Positions 13,228-22,797 of a stretch of 64,000 nt of DNA are shown piece by piece. The DNA is from Giesbergeria anulus (GTDB lineage: Bacteria > Pseudomonadota > Gammaproteobacteria > Burkholderiales > Burkholderiaceae_C). Numbering within the stretch: position 1 is the first letter of the stretch; the number at the start of each line of letters is the position of its first letter. The notes under the pieces were generated by a model, which was not told the origin of the DNA, ran no database searches, and was given only the letters and a program-made list of their open reading frames with translations. The translations under genes and the position numbers were made by a program. The stretch spans positions 27,669 to 91,668 of the forward strand of contig NZ_FOGD01000012.1 of the NCBI RefSeq assembly GCF_900111115.1. The letters run 5' to 3'.

Positions 13228-14202
13228 ATGCCTTTGCTCTTGGCCCCCATGGAGGGCTTGCTTGATTTTGTGCTGCGCGATGTACTCACCCGCGTGGGTG
13301 GTGTGGATCGTTGCGTGTCTGAATTTATTCGCATCACCGGCACTTTGCTGCCCGACAAGGTGTTCTTGCGCTATGTGCCAGAGTTGCACCACGGCAGCCG
13401 CACGCTGGCCGGGGTGCCAGTGCGGGCGCAACTGCTCGGCTCTGACCCGGTGTGCATGGCCGAAAATGCGGCGCGTCTGGCGGCTCTTGGCCCCGAAGGC
13501 ATCGACTTAAACTTTGGTTGCCCAGCCAAGGTGGTCAACCGCCACGGTGGTGGTGCTGCGCTGCTACAAGACCCGGAGCATATTGCCCTACTGGTGGCCG
13601 CCGTGCGCCGCGCTGTGCCCACGCAACTGCCAGTCTCGGCCAAGATGCGCCTAGGCTACCACGATGCCAGCTTGGCGCGTGAGTGCGCCCAAGCTATGGC
13701 CGACAATGGAGCTTGTGAGATTGTGGTTCACGCCCGCACCAAGCAAGACGGCTACCGCCCCCCCGCCTATTGGGAGCAGATTCCGGCCATTCAGGCTGCC
13801 GTGTCGGTGCCGGTGGTAGCTAACGGTGAAATCTGGACGGTGCAAGACGCCCAGCGTTGCCGGGCGGTGTCCGGATGCCATGCCCTGATGCTGGGGCGTG
13901 GCATGGTGGCTGATCCGGGGCTGGCACTGGCTATCCGCGCTGCGGATGCTGCCGCTAGTGGTCAAGTGCCAGAGGCAGCTTTAGCCCCAGTGCAATGGCC
14001 TGATCTGTGGCCCCACCTTGCCAGCTTCTGGCAATTGGTCTGCAACCATTTAGAACCGCGTCAGCGGGCGGGTCGCCTCAAACAGTGGCTCAATTTGTTG
14101 CGCCGTCGCTTTCCAGAGGCCGAAGTGGCCTACCAGCAAGTTCGCACCCTGACCGATCAGCGCACCATCACCATTTGGGTGCAAGCGCAGCAGCCAAGGT
14201 GA
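13228..14202 (+). CDS. dusC: tRNA-dihydrouridine(16) synthase
   Basis: Flavoenzyme that reduces uridine to dihydrouridine in tRNA, position 16 for the DusC subfamily, using FMN and NADPH. The ATG at 13228 gives a protein starting PLLLAPMEGLLDFVLRD, the FMN-phosphate-proximal start of Dus proteins; the longer frame from 13171 adds a non-conserved tail. The 324 residues match E. coli DusC (315). Catalytic Cys lies in NFGCPAKVVNRHGGG (about 97), the active-site lysine in SAKMRLGY and the FMN region in VVANGEIW and GRGMVADP. It converges on amtB, with 27 bases between stops. Confidence 0.92.
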   Translation: MPLLLAPMEGLLDFVLRDVLTRVGGVDRCVSEFIRITGTLLPDKVFLRYVPELHHGSRTLAGVPVRAQLLGSDPVCMAENAARLAALGPEGIDLNFGCPAKVVNRHGGGAALLQDPEHIALLVAAVRRAVPTQLPVSAKMRLGYHDASLARECAQAMADNGACEIVVHARTKQDGYRPPAYWEQIPAIQAAVSVPVVANGEIWTVQDAQRCRAVSGCHALMLGRGMVADPGLALAIRAADAAASGQVPEAALAPVQWPDLWPHLASFWQLVCNHLEPRQRAGRLKQWLNLLRRRFPEAEVAYQQVRTLTDQRTITIWVQAQQPR

Positions 14203-14229
14203 TGGCGGCTGTTCGCACCATTTTGGGGT

Positions 14230-15432
14230 TTACCAGCTCACTTCGCGGTCGGGGGTGGCACTGATTTTGTGCAAAGACAAATCGGCCCCATCAAATTCTT
14301 CTTCTTGCGATAGGCGCAGGCCCAGTGTGGCCTTGAGCGCACCATATACCAGCGTACCCCCCAGCAAGGCCCAGCACACGCCCATGGCTGTGCCCATCAG
14401 TTGCCCCCAGAAGCTCACGCCGCCTAGCCCCCCCAAGGTCGATTGCCCGAAGATGCCAGCGGCAATGCCGCCCCAGGCACCACACAAGCCATGCAGGGGC
14501 CAAACGCCCAGCACATCGTCAATCTTCCACTTGTTTTGTGTGAGCGTGAACATCTGCACAAAAATGCTGCCCGCAATGGCACCAACCACCAGCGCCCCCA
14601 GTGGGTGCATCAGGTCAGAACCTGCACACACTGCCACCAAGCCCGCCAACGGGCCATTGTGGACAAAGCCCGGATCGTTCTTGCCCAGCACCAAGGCCGC
14701 TAGGGTTCCGCCCACCATCGCCATCAAAGAATTGACGGCCACCAAGCCAGAAATTTTGTCCAGCGTTTGTGCGCTCATCACGTTAAAGCCGAACCAGCCG
14801 ACAATCAAAATCCAAGCGCCCAAGGCCAAGAACGGAATATTCGAGGGTGGGTGTGCCGAGATGGCACCATCCTTGCGGTAGCGGTTGGCACGCGAGCCCA
14901 GCAGCAGCACGGCAGGCAAGGCGATCCAGCCGCCCACAGCGTGTACCACCACCGAGCCAGCAAAGTCGTGAAACTCCTCGCCAGTCAGGGCCTTGATTTT
15001 CTCTTGCACACCAAAGTGCTGATTCCAGACAATGCCTTCAAAGAAGGGATAGACCAAGCCGACAATCACGGCGGTGGCGATCAGTTGCGGCCAGAACTTA
15101 GCCCGTTCAGCAATGCCACCGGAGATGATGGCTGGAATGGCGGCGGCAAAGGTCAGTAGAAAGAAAAAGCGCGTCAGCTCGAAGCCATTTTTCTGTACCA
15201 ACACCTCGGCACCGACAAAAAAGTGGGTGCCATAGGCCACACCGTAGCCCACAGCAAAGTAGACTACGGTAGAGACCGAAAAATCGACCAAAATCTTGAC
15301 CAGAGCATTAACTTGGTTCTTTTTGCGCACCGTGCCCAGTTCTAAAAATGCGAACCCAGCGTGCATTGCCAGCACCATGATGGCACCTAGCAAGATGAAA
15401 AGGGTGTCTGTGCCCTGTTTGAGTGATTCCAT
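14230..15432 (-). CDS. amtB: ammonium transporter
   Basis: Inner-membrane trimeric ammonium channel. The start at 15432 (MESLKQGTDTLFILLGAIMV) is chosen because the upstream in-frame extension to 15510 runs through the promoter region. The 400 residues span about eleven helices. The twin pore histidines are visible in VVVHAVGGW (His164) and PLHGLCGAWGG (His314). No signal peptide is seen on this start, unlike E. coli AmtB. Usually amtB follows glnK, the PII regulator, but here no glnK is adjacent. A sigma-54-type promoter upstream implies nitrogen-limited, NtrC-dependent expression. Confidence 0.94.
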   Translation of the reverse strand: MESLKQGTDTLFILLGAIMVLAMHAGFAFLELGTVRKKNQVNALVKILVDFSVSTVVYFAVGYGVAYGTHFFVGAEVLVQKNGFELTRFFFLLTFAAAIPAIISGGIAERAKFWPQLIATAVIVGLVYPFFEGIVWNQHFGVQEKIKALTGEEFHDFAGSVVVHAVGGWIALPAVLLLGSRANRYRKDGAISAHPPSNIPFLALGAWILIVGWFGFNVMSAQTLDKISGLVAVNSLMAMVGGTLAALVLGKNDPGFVHNGPLAGLVAVCAGSDLMHPLGALVVGAIAGSIFVQMFTLTQNKWKIDDVLGVWPLHGLCGAWGGIAAGIFGQSTLGGLGGVSFWGQLMGTAMGVCWALLGGTLVYGALKATLGLRLSQEEEFDGADLSLHKISATPDREVSW

Positions 15433-15472
15433 GACTTTCTCGCGGCCTCGCAAGAGGTAAAAAACGACGTTT

Positions 15473-15489
15473 TTGGTGCATAGCACCAA
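15473..15489 (-). promoter_or_regulatory. inverted repeat in the amtB leader
   Basis: Perfect repeat TTGGTGC-ATA-GCACCAA lies between the sigma-54-type promoter and the amtB start codon. It contains the GGTGC/GCACC half-site sequences found in NtrC sites but in reversed order, so it may be a leader hairpin or an operator. The role is inferred only from symmetry and position. Confidence 0.45.
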
Positions 15490-15505
15490 CTTTGCACCAG
15501 AAACA

Positions 15506-15521
15506 AGCAAAAATTGCGCCA
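15506..15521 (-). promoter_or_regulatory. sigma-54 (RpoN) promoter of amtB
   Basis: On the minus strand the sequence TGGCGCAATTTTTGCT matches the RpoN consensus TGGCACG-N4-TTGCW, with the GG and GC dinucleotides at the required spacing (one mismatch in the -24 block). Initiation would fall near 15495, giving a leader of about 60 bases. This agrees with the known nitrogen control of amtB genes. Confidence 0.75.
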
Positions 15522-15525
15522 GCCT

Positions 15526-15549
15526 AGTTTGTCAACCAGATGACAAACT
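15526..15549. promoter_or_regulatory. 24-bp perfect inverted repeat in the amtB/acyltransferase divergent region
   Basis: AGTTTGTCA and TGACAAACT form perfect 9-bp arms separated by six bases. The repeat abuts the -24 element of the amtB promoter and lies about 60 bases before the acyltransferase start, so it could be an operator acting on either gene. The binding protein is not identified. Confidence 0.55.
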
Positions 15550-15608
15550 GGGGCGTTAAACGGGGGCTTTTGCTTTCTCGGTGTAGCGGCCTCTCAGCCA
15601 GCCTGTTT

Positions 15609-16727
15609 ATGAATTCCCCCCTCTCTCGTAACCCCTTGATGGATGCCATCAAGGGCTTGGCCTGTGCTGCCATTGTTTGGCACCACCTCGCGTTTTATGG
15701 GCCGATGTCCGATGTGGTGCATCTCCAAGCCCCGACCCTGATGGAGTGGTTGTACGACAACGCTCGCATGGCGGTACAAGTTTTTTTGGTGCTGGGCGGC
15801 TATTTGGCGGCAGCCAGTTTGGCACCGCAGCGGGTAGCGCGTTTTGACAGCGTGGGCGCGCAACTGCTGCGCCGCTTTGTGCGCCTGCTGGTGCCCTATG
15901 CCGTGGCGTTGTTGCTGGCTATTGTGGTGGCTGCTTTGGTGCGGCCTTGGTTTGACCATCCCAGCGTGCCTGAGGCCCCTTCGCTGGCGCAACTCCTAGC
16001 CCATGCTTTGCTGTTACAGGATGTGGTGGGTGAGGAGGCGCTTTCTGCCGGGGTCTGGTATGTGGCCATTGATTTTCAACTGTTTGCCCTGAGCACGGTA
16101 TTGCTTGCTGGGGTACGGGCTTGGCCGGGGCTACCTCGTCGCAGTGCAGCTACCGTGAGTACGGTGCTGGTGCTGGTGTTCACGGCAGCCTCCTTGTGTT
16201 TTTTCAACCGAGACCCGGCTTGGGACGCGTGGGGCTGGTATTTTTTTGGTGCCTATGGCTTGGGCATGTTGTCGTATTGGGCCGTACATGCTTCGCGCCC
16301 CGGCCTGTGGCTGGCAGGTATCGCGTTGCTGGGCGCACTGGCACTGGGGCTAGAGTTTCGGGCGCGCATCGCTGTAGCCTTAGGCACGGCGTTGGGGTTG
16401 GTGCTGCTGATGCGTCGTCCGCTCGCCGTTTCTGGTTGGTCTGGCATGGCCTTATTACAGCGCTGGGGGCAGATGTCGTACTCTATTTTTCTGGTGCATT
16501 TTTCGGTTTGTCTGTTGGCCAATGCCGTGGTGAGCTATTTTTGGCCGCAAGATTTGTTGGCCAATAGTGCGGGTCTGCTGCTGGCTTTTGGGCTGTCCTT
16601 GCGGGTGGGGCGCATCTTGTACCAGCGGGTCGAATCCCGAGTGCCTGCATGGAGCATGGCATGGCGCTGGCAGGCCAGTTTGATTGGCATGGGCTTGTTG
16701 GTGGCGTGGTTGGAGTTATTGGCCTGA
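15609..16727 (+). CDS. acyltransferase family 3 (OafA/YrhL-type) membrane protein
   Basis: Inner-membrane acyltransferase that moves acetyl or similar groups onto surface polysaccharides or other periplasmic acceptors. The ATG at 15609 (MNSPLSRNPLMDAIKGLACA) is preferred because the upstream frame to 15540 overlaps the palindrome. The 372 residues have about ten hydrophobic helices. The conserved N-terminal motif of the family appears as DAIKGLACAAIVWHHLAFYG with the catalytic-type His, and an SIFLVHF segment lies near the end. No sugar-biosynthesis genes are nearby, so the acceptor is unknown. Confidence 0.85.
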   Translation: MNSPLSRNPLMDAIKGLACAAIVWHHLAFYGPMSDVVHLQAPTLMEWLYDNARMAVQVFLVLGGYLAAASLAPQRVARFDSVGAQLLRRFVRLLVPYAVALLLAIVVAALVRPWFDHPSVPEAPSLAQLLAHALLLQDVVGEEALSAGVWYVAIDFQLFALSTVLLAGVRAWPGLPRRSAATVSTVLVLVFTAASLCFFNRDPAWDAWGWYFFGAYGLGMLSYWAVHASRPGLWLAGIALLGALALGLEFRARIAVALGTALGLVLLMRRPLAVSGWSGMALLQRWGQMSYSIFLVHFSVCLLANAVVSYFWPQDLLANSAGLLLAFGLSLRVGRILYQRVESRVPAWSMAWRWQASLIGMGLLVAWLELLA

Positions 16728-16787
16728 GGCTCCATCGCCCGTTTCACATTCAAATAAAGTGAGCGGAACTTTGCTGTGGTGCATAGT

Positions 16788-17201
16788 CTAGCGGTGCAGT
16801 TCCCCAGCGCGTTCTGGTTGGTACAAAATGTCGGTCACGCGCACGGTCATGGCTTTACCGCCGGGGCCGGGCCAAGCCAGCTCATCGCCTGCCGACAAGC
16901 CCAGCAACGCGCTGCCCACGGGGGCCAAAATCGACACCTTGTCGGCGCTGCCATCCAAATCACGCGGATAGACCAGCGTTAAACGCAGTTCCTTGCCCGT
17001 CTCTACGATCGTGAACTGCACGGTAGAGTTCATAGTGACCACATTAGGCGGCATTTCTTCGGGTGCCAGTACATCGGCGCGGTCTAGTTCTGCCTGCAAC
17101 TCGGCTTTGCCCGCCAAGGCACTGGAGGGAATGCCCGCCAGCAGGGCTTCGATCCGATCCAAATCCAAAGAAGACAAAATCAGCGGCGGCTTGTGGCTCA
17201 T
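16788..17201 (-). CDS. rnk: regulator of nucleoside diphosphate kinase (GreA-like)
   Basis: 137-residue Rnk-type protein. These have a short N-terminal coiled coil and a C-terminal GreA/GreB-like FKBP fold, and bind RNA polymerase; in E. coli and Pseudomonas Rnk influences NDP kinase levels. The start at 17201 (MSHKPPLILSSLDLDRIEAL) has a GAGGA ribosome site just upstream. The C-terminal fold is visible in VTMNSTVQFTI, LTLVYPRDLD, VSILAPVGSALLGLSAGDEL and the last strand VRVTDILYQPERAGELHR. It stands alone, downstream of the acyltransferase (convergent). Confidence 0.88.
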   Translation of the reverse strand: MSHKPPLILSSLDLDRIEALLAGIPSSALAGKAELQAELDRADVLAPEEMPPNVVTMNSTVQFTIVETGKELRLTLVYPRDLDGSADKVSILAPVGSALLGLSAGDELAWPGPGGKAMTVRVTDILYQPERAGELHR

Positions 17202-17286
17202 GGCATCCTCACGGTAGGCAAAATGGCGCAATGTAGCCCATTGCCAATCTCGCACTGGTGCGCACGGGCAATGGCCGCACCCATCT

Positions 17287-19041
17287 TTAGCTGCTGGCCT
17301 TGGCTGTGGGCACGCTGCGGCAGGGGGCATAGATGTCTTGGCTGCTTTGGTACACCGTGCTTTGCACGTCCATCAGGCCAAGCACTGAATGAAAATAGGC
17401 ATCGTGGCTGATGGGCTTGTCCGCCAATTCTTTTTGCAAGCAGCCCGTGCTTATGTGCTGGCGTGCCTGCATGGCGGGCGACAGCCAAGTAATCCACGGT
17501 ACTTGCTTTTGCACATCGGGGGCAATACGGTAGGGCAGGCCATGTAGGTAGATGTTGCCTTCGCCCAAAGACTCTCCGTGGTCTGACACATAAACCATTC
17601 CGGTGGCGGCCTGCGCTGAGCGGGCTTGCAACCACTCAATAGTGGTGTGCAGAAAAGCGTCGGTGGCCACAATGCTATTGTCGTAGGCGTTAACCACCTG
17701 CTCTTGTCCGCACTCTTGCAGGGCATTGGAGGTGCATTCTGGCCCAAACGCTTTTTGCGCCTTGCTGGAGCGTTTGAAGTAGGCTGGGCCGTGGCTGCCC
17801 ATTTGGTGCAAAACGACCACCACGCCACGGGCGCGTTGCTCTGCGGGCAGGGCGGCGATTTGGGCTTCCAAGTTTTTCAGCATGATGGTGTCGGGACACT
17901 CACCAGCAGGGCACAGTTCTGGGTCTTTTTCTTGGCTGGTGCTGGCTTGGGCAACGCGGTCACAAATGCCTTTGCAGCCCGATTGGTTATCTACCCAGAG
18001 TACGGCCAGCCCGGCATGGTGTAGCACATCCATCAGGCTCTCAAAATTGGCCTTGCGGCCTTCAAAACCCTCACGGCCTAGGTGTGAGAACATACACGGC
18101 AGCGAGGCCGCCGTGCTGGTGCCACAAGACCACGCATTGCGCGCACTAATCACATCGGTGCGCGCCGACAATAGCGGCGTGGTGTTGCGTGTATAGCCAT
18201 TAAGGCCAAAATTGACACTGCGGGCGGTCTCACCCACCACCAACATGAGCAGCGGTGGCTGGGCTTGTCCGGCATAACTGGCCCCCAGTTGAGCATCGCG
18301 CCCCAGCGGCAGCAGCGTGCTGGTGTCCATGCGCAGCGGTTTGGAAGCCAGATGCACCAGCGCATACACGCTGTTGAGCGGATTGATCAGGTAGCGCAAC
18401 TGCGTATGGTTGCGCATGGTAGAGGCAAAATCTTGAAACACCAACAACAGCGCCGCCACCAGCACCACTACAGCGGCCAATAACAAGCCGACATTGTGGG
18501 CCAGATGGCGCAGCACGCCCAAACGGCGGATGGGCTGGCGCAAAACCCACCACAAAGGCGGCGCTGCCAACGCTAACACGGTGGCAGGCAAGCGCCAGTT
18601 GAGCAAGTCGCCTGCTTCACGTACATCGGTTTGCAGCACGTTGGTCAACATGCTCGAATCAATGACGATGCCATAGTTGAGCATAAAGTAGCTACCAAAC
18701 GCGGCCATCAGCACAAAACTGACCAACACCGCCTTGGTGGCCCGTCCCCAAGTGAGCAAACTGAGCACCGCTACGTTGCCAGCGGCCACGATCACGCCAA
18801 AGGCAAGGATAAACATCCAGCCGCGCAGCCCAGCGCTGCTAGACAGGCTGCCGACCTCACGCCATAGGGCGACGTTACATACAGTGGCCAACCAAGCACT
18901 GACCAACAACACCAGCCAAGCTGGATGCTTGGCAGGCAAAGACGAAGGGGTGATAGCTGCCAGACAGACGCCATCAGCAGAAGAGGAACGGCGCTGGCCG
19001 CCAACAAGGGCGGCCAGCCGCTGCGAAAATTGAACGAGCAT
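17287..19041 (-). CDS. phosphoethanolamine transferase, EptA/MCR family
   Basis: Inner-membrane enzyme with a periplasmic sulfatase-fold domain that transfers phosphoethanolamine from phosphatidylethanolamine, typically to lipid A, lowering polymyxin binding. The 584 residues show five N-terminal membrane helices (about 40-205) and a catalytic domain with zinc ligand Glu271 in VVGETARS. The nucleophile Thr308 lies in SCGTSTAASLPCMFS, and SDHGESLGE near residue 495 supplies metal ligands. Disulfide-type cysteines match the family (CKGICD, CPAGECPD, ECTSNALQEC). No two-component regulator is adjacent. The exact acceptor (lipid A or another glycan) cannot be fixed from sequence. Confidence 0.9.
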   Translation of the reverse strand: MLVQFSQRLAALVGGQRRSSSADGVCLAAITPSSLPAKHPAWLVLLVSAWLATVCNVALWREVGSLSSSAGLRGWMFILAFGVIVAAGNVAVLSLLTWGRATKAVLVSFVLMAAFGSYFMLNYGIVIDSSMLTNVLQTDVREAGDLLNWRLPATVLALAAPPLWWVLRQPIRRLGVLRHLAHNVGLLLAAVVVLVAALLLVFQDFASTMRNHTQLRYLINPLNSVYALVHLASKPLRMDTSTLLPLGRDAQLGASYAGQAQPPLLMLVVGETARSVNFGLNGYTRNTTPLLSARTDVISARNAWSCGTSTAASLPCMFSHLGREGFEGRKANFESLMDVLHHAGLAVLWVDNQSGCKGICDRVAQASTSQEKDPELCPAGECPDTIMLKNLEAQIAALPAEQRARGVVVVLHQMGSHGPAYFKRSSKAQKAFGPECTSNALQECGQEQVVNAYDNSIVATDAFLHTTIEWLQARSAQAATGMVYVSDHGESLGEGNIYLHGLPYRIAPDVQKQVPWITWLSPAMQARQHISTGCLQKELADKPISHDAYFHSVLGLMDVQSTVYQSSQDIYAPCRSVPTAKASS

Positions 19042-19093
19042 GGAGGCTATTGTTTCGCAGCAGCCTTAACCCCACATTAACCTTGGGCAGCGC

Positions 19094-20266
<1,173 letters not shown>

Positions 20267-20313
20267 CTACTATAGGTCAGCATATTGCGGTGAGCCAGTA
20301 AAGCACTGGCAAC

Positions 20314-20340
20314 AAAAAACCCGCCGGGGCGCGGCGGGTT
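20314..20340 (-). terminator. Rho-independent terminator of the sdh-gltA operon
   Basis: On the minus strand AACCCGCC, a seven-base loop and GGCGGGTT form an 8-bp stem followed by TTTTTTG-type sequence. It begins 39 bases past the gltA stop and ends the long sdhC-to-gltA transcript before the formaldehyde dehydrogenase gene. Confidence 0.85.
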
Positions 20341-20378
20341 CGACAACTTGCAGCGCACAGGCGCTGCAAAACGGCTCT

Positions 20379-21674
20379 TTAGGCCACGTCGCGGCGGGGT
20401 GCGCCGGTGAACAGTTGGCGTGGGCGGCCAATCTTGTACTCTGGGTCGCTGATCATTTCGTTCAGTTGGGCAATCCAACCCACGGTACGGGCCAGCGCAA
20501 AAATGCCGGTGAACAGGTTCACTGGAATGCCAATGGCGCGTTGCACGATACCGGAGTAGAAGTCCACGTTCGGGTAGAGCTTGCGCGAGACGAAGTAGTC
20601 GTCTTCCAAAGCGATTTTTTCCAGTGCCTTGGCCAGCTTGAACAGCGGATCGTTTTGCAGGCCCAGTTCGGCCAGCACTTCGTCGCAAGTTTCTTGCATG
20701 AGCTTGGCGCGGGGATCGTAGTTCTTGTACACGCGATGGCCAAAACCCATCAGCTTGACGCCGGAGTTCTTGTCCTTGACCTTTTCCATGAACTCGCCCA
20801 CCTTGTCGATACCGCCTTGGCGCTGGATTTCTTCCAGCATGTTCAGGCAGGCTTCGTTGGCACCGCCATGGGCAGGGCCCCACAGGCAAGCCACACCAGC
20901 GGAGATAGCGGCAAACGGGTTGGTGCCCGAAGAGCCGCACAGACGCACGGTGGAGGTGGAAGCGTTTTGCTCGTGGTCTGCGTGTAGGATGAAGATGCGA
21001 TCCATCGCACGTTCGATCACGGGGTTGACCTTGTACTCTTCGCAAGGAGTACCAAACATCATGCGCAGGAAGTTGCCTGCGTAGCTGAGGTTGTTTTGCG
21101 GGTACATGTAAGGCTCGCCCTTACCGTACTTGTAGGCCATAGCGACCAAGGTGGGCATCTTGGCGATCAGGCGAATCGCGGCCACATCGCGGTGCTCAGG
21201 GTTGTTGATGTCGGTGCTGTCGTGGTAGAAGGCCGACATAGCGCCTACCAAGCCGGTCAACACAGCCATTGGGTGGGCATCACGGCGGAAGCCACGCAGG
21301 AAGAACTGCATCTGCTCGTTGACCATGGTGTGTTGCAGCACCAACTTGTGGAAGTCGCCACGTTGGTCGGTGTTGGGCAGTTGACCCTTGAGCAGCAGGT
21401 AACAAGTGTCGAGGTAGTCGCACTTGGTGGCCAGTTGTTCGATAGGGTAGCCACGGTAGAGCAACTCACCCTTGTCGCCATCAATGTAGGTGATGGCAGA
21501 TTGGCAGGAGGCGGTGGACAGGAAACCGGGGTCGTAAGTGAACATGCCGGTTTGGCCGTACAGCTTGCGGATGTCAATGACGTCCGGGCCGATGTTGCCT
21601 TGGTACACAGGAAGTTCCACGCTGGGGCTGCCGTTGGAGAACGACAGGGTGGCTTTGTTGTCAGCTAACTTCAT
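20379..21674 (-). CDS. gltA: citrate synthase (type II)
   Basis: Condenses oxaloacetate and acetyl-CoA to citrate, the entry step of the TCA cycle. The 431 residues match the hexameric, NADH-sensitive type II enzymes of Gram-negative bacteria. Landmarks: an N-terminal ligand domain with [19 protein letters not shown], the active-site region [27 protein letters not shown] and the catalytic Asp region [15 protein letters not shown], then the C-terminal [19 protein letters not shown]. It is the last gene of the operon sdhC-sdhD-sdhA-sdhB-sdhE-gltA, 55 bases after sdhE, and is followed by a strong terminator. Confidence 0.97.
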   Translation of the reverse strand: MKLADNKATLSFSNGSPSVELPVYQGNIGPDVIDIRKLYGQTGMFTYDPGFLSTASCQSAITYIDGDKGELLYRGYPIEQLATKCDYLDTCYLLLKGQLPNTDQRGDFHKLVLQHTMVNEQMQFFLRGFRRDAHPMAVLTGLVGAMSAFYHDSTDINNPEHRDVAAIRLIAKMPTLVAMAYKYGKGEPYMYPQNNLSYAGNFLRMMFGTPCEEYKVNPVIERAMDRIFILHADHEQNASTSTVRLCGSSGTNPFAAISAGVACLWGPAHGGANEACLNMLEEIQRQGGIDKVGEFMEKVKDKNSGVKLMGFGHRVYKNYDPRAKLMQETCDEVLAELGLQNDPLFKLAKALEKIALEDDYFVSRKLYPNVDFYSGIVQRAIGIPVNLFTGIFALARTVGWIAQLNEMISDPEYKIGRPRQLFTGAPRRDVA

Positions 21675-21729
21675 TGCTAATTTCCTTGGGGTAGGTTGCC
21701 GATGGTTGGGGCTGGGGAGCGGTGTGGGT

Positions 21730-22053
21730 TCAGTGCGCTGGCGCTAGTGCGCCGCTGCCACCTTGGCGCATCATGCCAAGCACTTCACGCACTTCTTCGG
21801 TGTTCAACGCACCTTCTGGCTCACGCCGCCACAGCAGCAAATCCAGCAGGTCGTTGTCCGCCAAATCCATCAACGCATTCATGCCGTCGGCATGGCGTTG
21901 ATTTAGTTGGGAGGCAAAGCGGGTGAAAAACCGTTCGATGAACAAGTCGTTCTCTACCATGCCGCGTCGGCAGCGCCAACGCAGCTTGCTTACAGCCCGC
22001 TCATCGAGCAGCGGCAGTGCCGCTGCGGTGCAAGAGGATGGAGTTTCACCCAT
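21730..22053 (-). CDS. sdhE: FAD assembly factor SdhE
   Basis: Small protein that promotes covalent attachment of FAD to the flavoprotein subunit SdhA. The start at 22053 (MGETPSS) lies 14 bases after the sdhB stop and gives 107 residues, slightly longer than typical (about 90), with extensions at both ends. The family signature is visible: [20 protein letters not shown], containing the conserved RGxxE motif (RGMVE) that contacts SdhA, and DLLDLLLW further on. Its place between sdhB and gltA fits the known betaproteobacterial arrangement. Confidence 0.92.
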   Translation of the reverse strand: MGETPSSCTAAALPLLDERAVSKLRWRCRRGMVENDLFIERFFTRFASQLNQRHADGMNALMDLADNDLLDLLLWRREPEGALNTEEVREVLGMMRQGGSGALAPAH

Positions 22054-22067
22054 GATCGGTCTGGGGC

Positions 22068-22775
22068 TTAGATGGCGCGACGCACCATCAGCTCTTTGAT
22101 CTTGCCAATGGCCCGCGTCGGGTTCAGGCCCTTGGGGCAGACATCGACGCAGTTCATGATGGTGTGGCAGCGGAACAGGCGGTACGGGTCTTCCAAATTG
22201 TCCAGGCGCGCAGCGGTTTCTTCGTCGCGGCTGTCGGCAATGAAGCGGTACGCTTGCAGCAGACCGGCAGGGCCGACAAACTTGTCGGGGTTCCACCAGA
22301 AGCTGGGGCAGCTGGTCGAGCAGCTGGCGCACAAAATGCACTCGTACAGGCCGTTGAGCTCTTCGCGCTCTTCCGGCGACTGCAAACGCTCCTTGGTGGG
22401 CGAAGTCAGGCTGTCGTTTTGCAGGTAGGGCTTGATCGAGTTGTACTGCTTGAAGAACTGCGTCATGTCGACGATCAAATCGCGGATCACGGGCAGGCCG
22501 GGCAGGGGCTTCAAGACGATGTCACCTTGGAGGGTGTTCATGTTGGTCAGGCATGCCAAGCCATTCTTGCCATTGATGTTCATGGCGTCCGAACCACACA
22601 CGCCTTCACGGCAGGAGCGACGGAAGGAGATGGAAGGGTCTTGTTGCTTGAGCTTGACCAGCGCATCCAGCAACATGCGTTCGTGACCGTCGAGTTCGAT
22701 CTCGACGGTTTGCATGTAGGGCTTGGCATCCTTGTCTGGATCGTAGCGGTAGATTTTGAAAGTGCGTTTTGCCAT
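22068..22775 (-). CDS. sdhB: succinate dehydrogenase iron-sulfur subunit
   Basis: Electron-transfer subunit of complex II carrying electrons from FAD to ubiquinone. The 235 residues contain the three cluster sites in order: [2Fe-2S] ligands in CREGVCGSDAMNINGKNGLAC (about 60-80, quoted in part; cysteines at both ends), [4Fe-4S] in CILCASCSTSCPSFWW (about 143-158), and the [3Fe-4S]/[4Fe-4S] region CHTIMNCVDVCPKGLNP (about 200-216). The tryptophan of SCPSFWW is near the quinone site. It starts 22 bases after the sdhA stop and is peripheral on the cytoplasmic face of the membrane. Confidence 0.97.
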   Translation of the reverse strand: MAKRTFKIYRYDPDKDAKPYMQTVEIELDGHERMLLDALVKLKQQDPSISFRRSCREGVCGSDAMNINGKNGLACLTNMNTLQGDIVLKPLPGLPVIRDLIVDMTQFFKQYNSIKPYLQNDSLTSPTKERLQSPEEREELNGLYECILCASCSTSCPSFWWNPDKFVGPAGLLQAYRFIADSRDEETAARLDNLEDPYRLFRCHTIMNCVDVCPKGLNPTRAIGKIKELMVRRAI

Positions 22776-22797
22776 TGTTTGCTCCAGTGCGCTGCGA

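Noticed and set aside
15540..15608. N-terminal extension of the acyltransferase from 15540
   Set aside because: It would start within the 24-bp inverted repeat and adds residues unlike the family N-terminus; the ATG at 15609 places the conserved catalytic-histidine motif at the usual distance.
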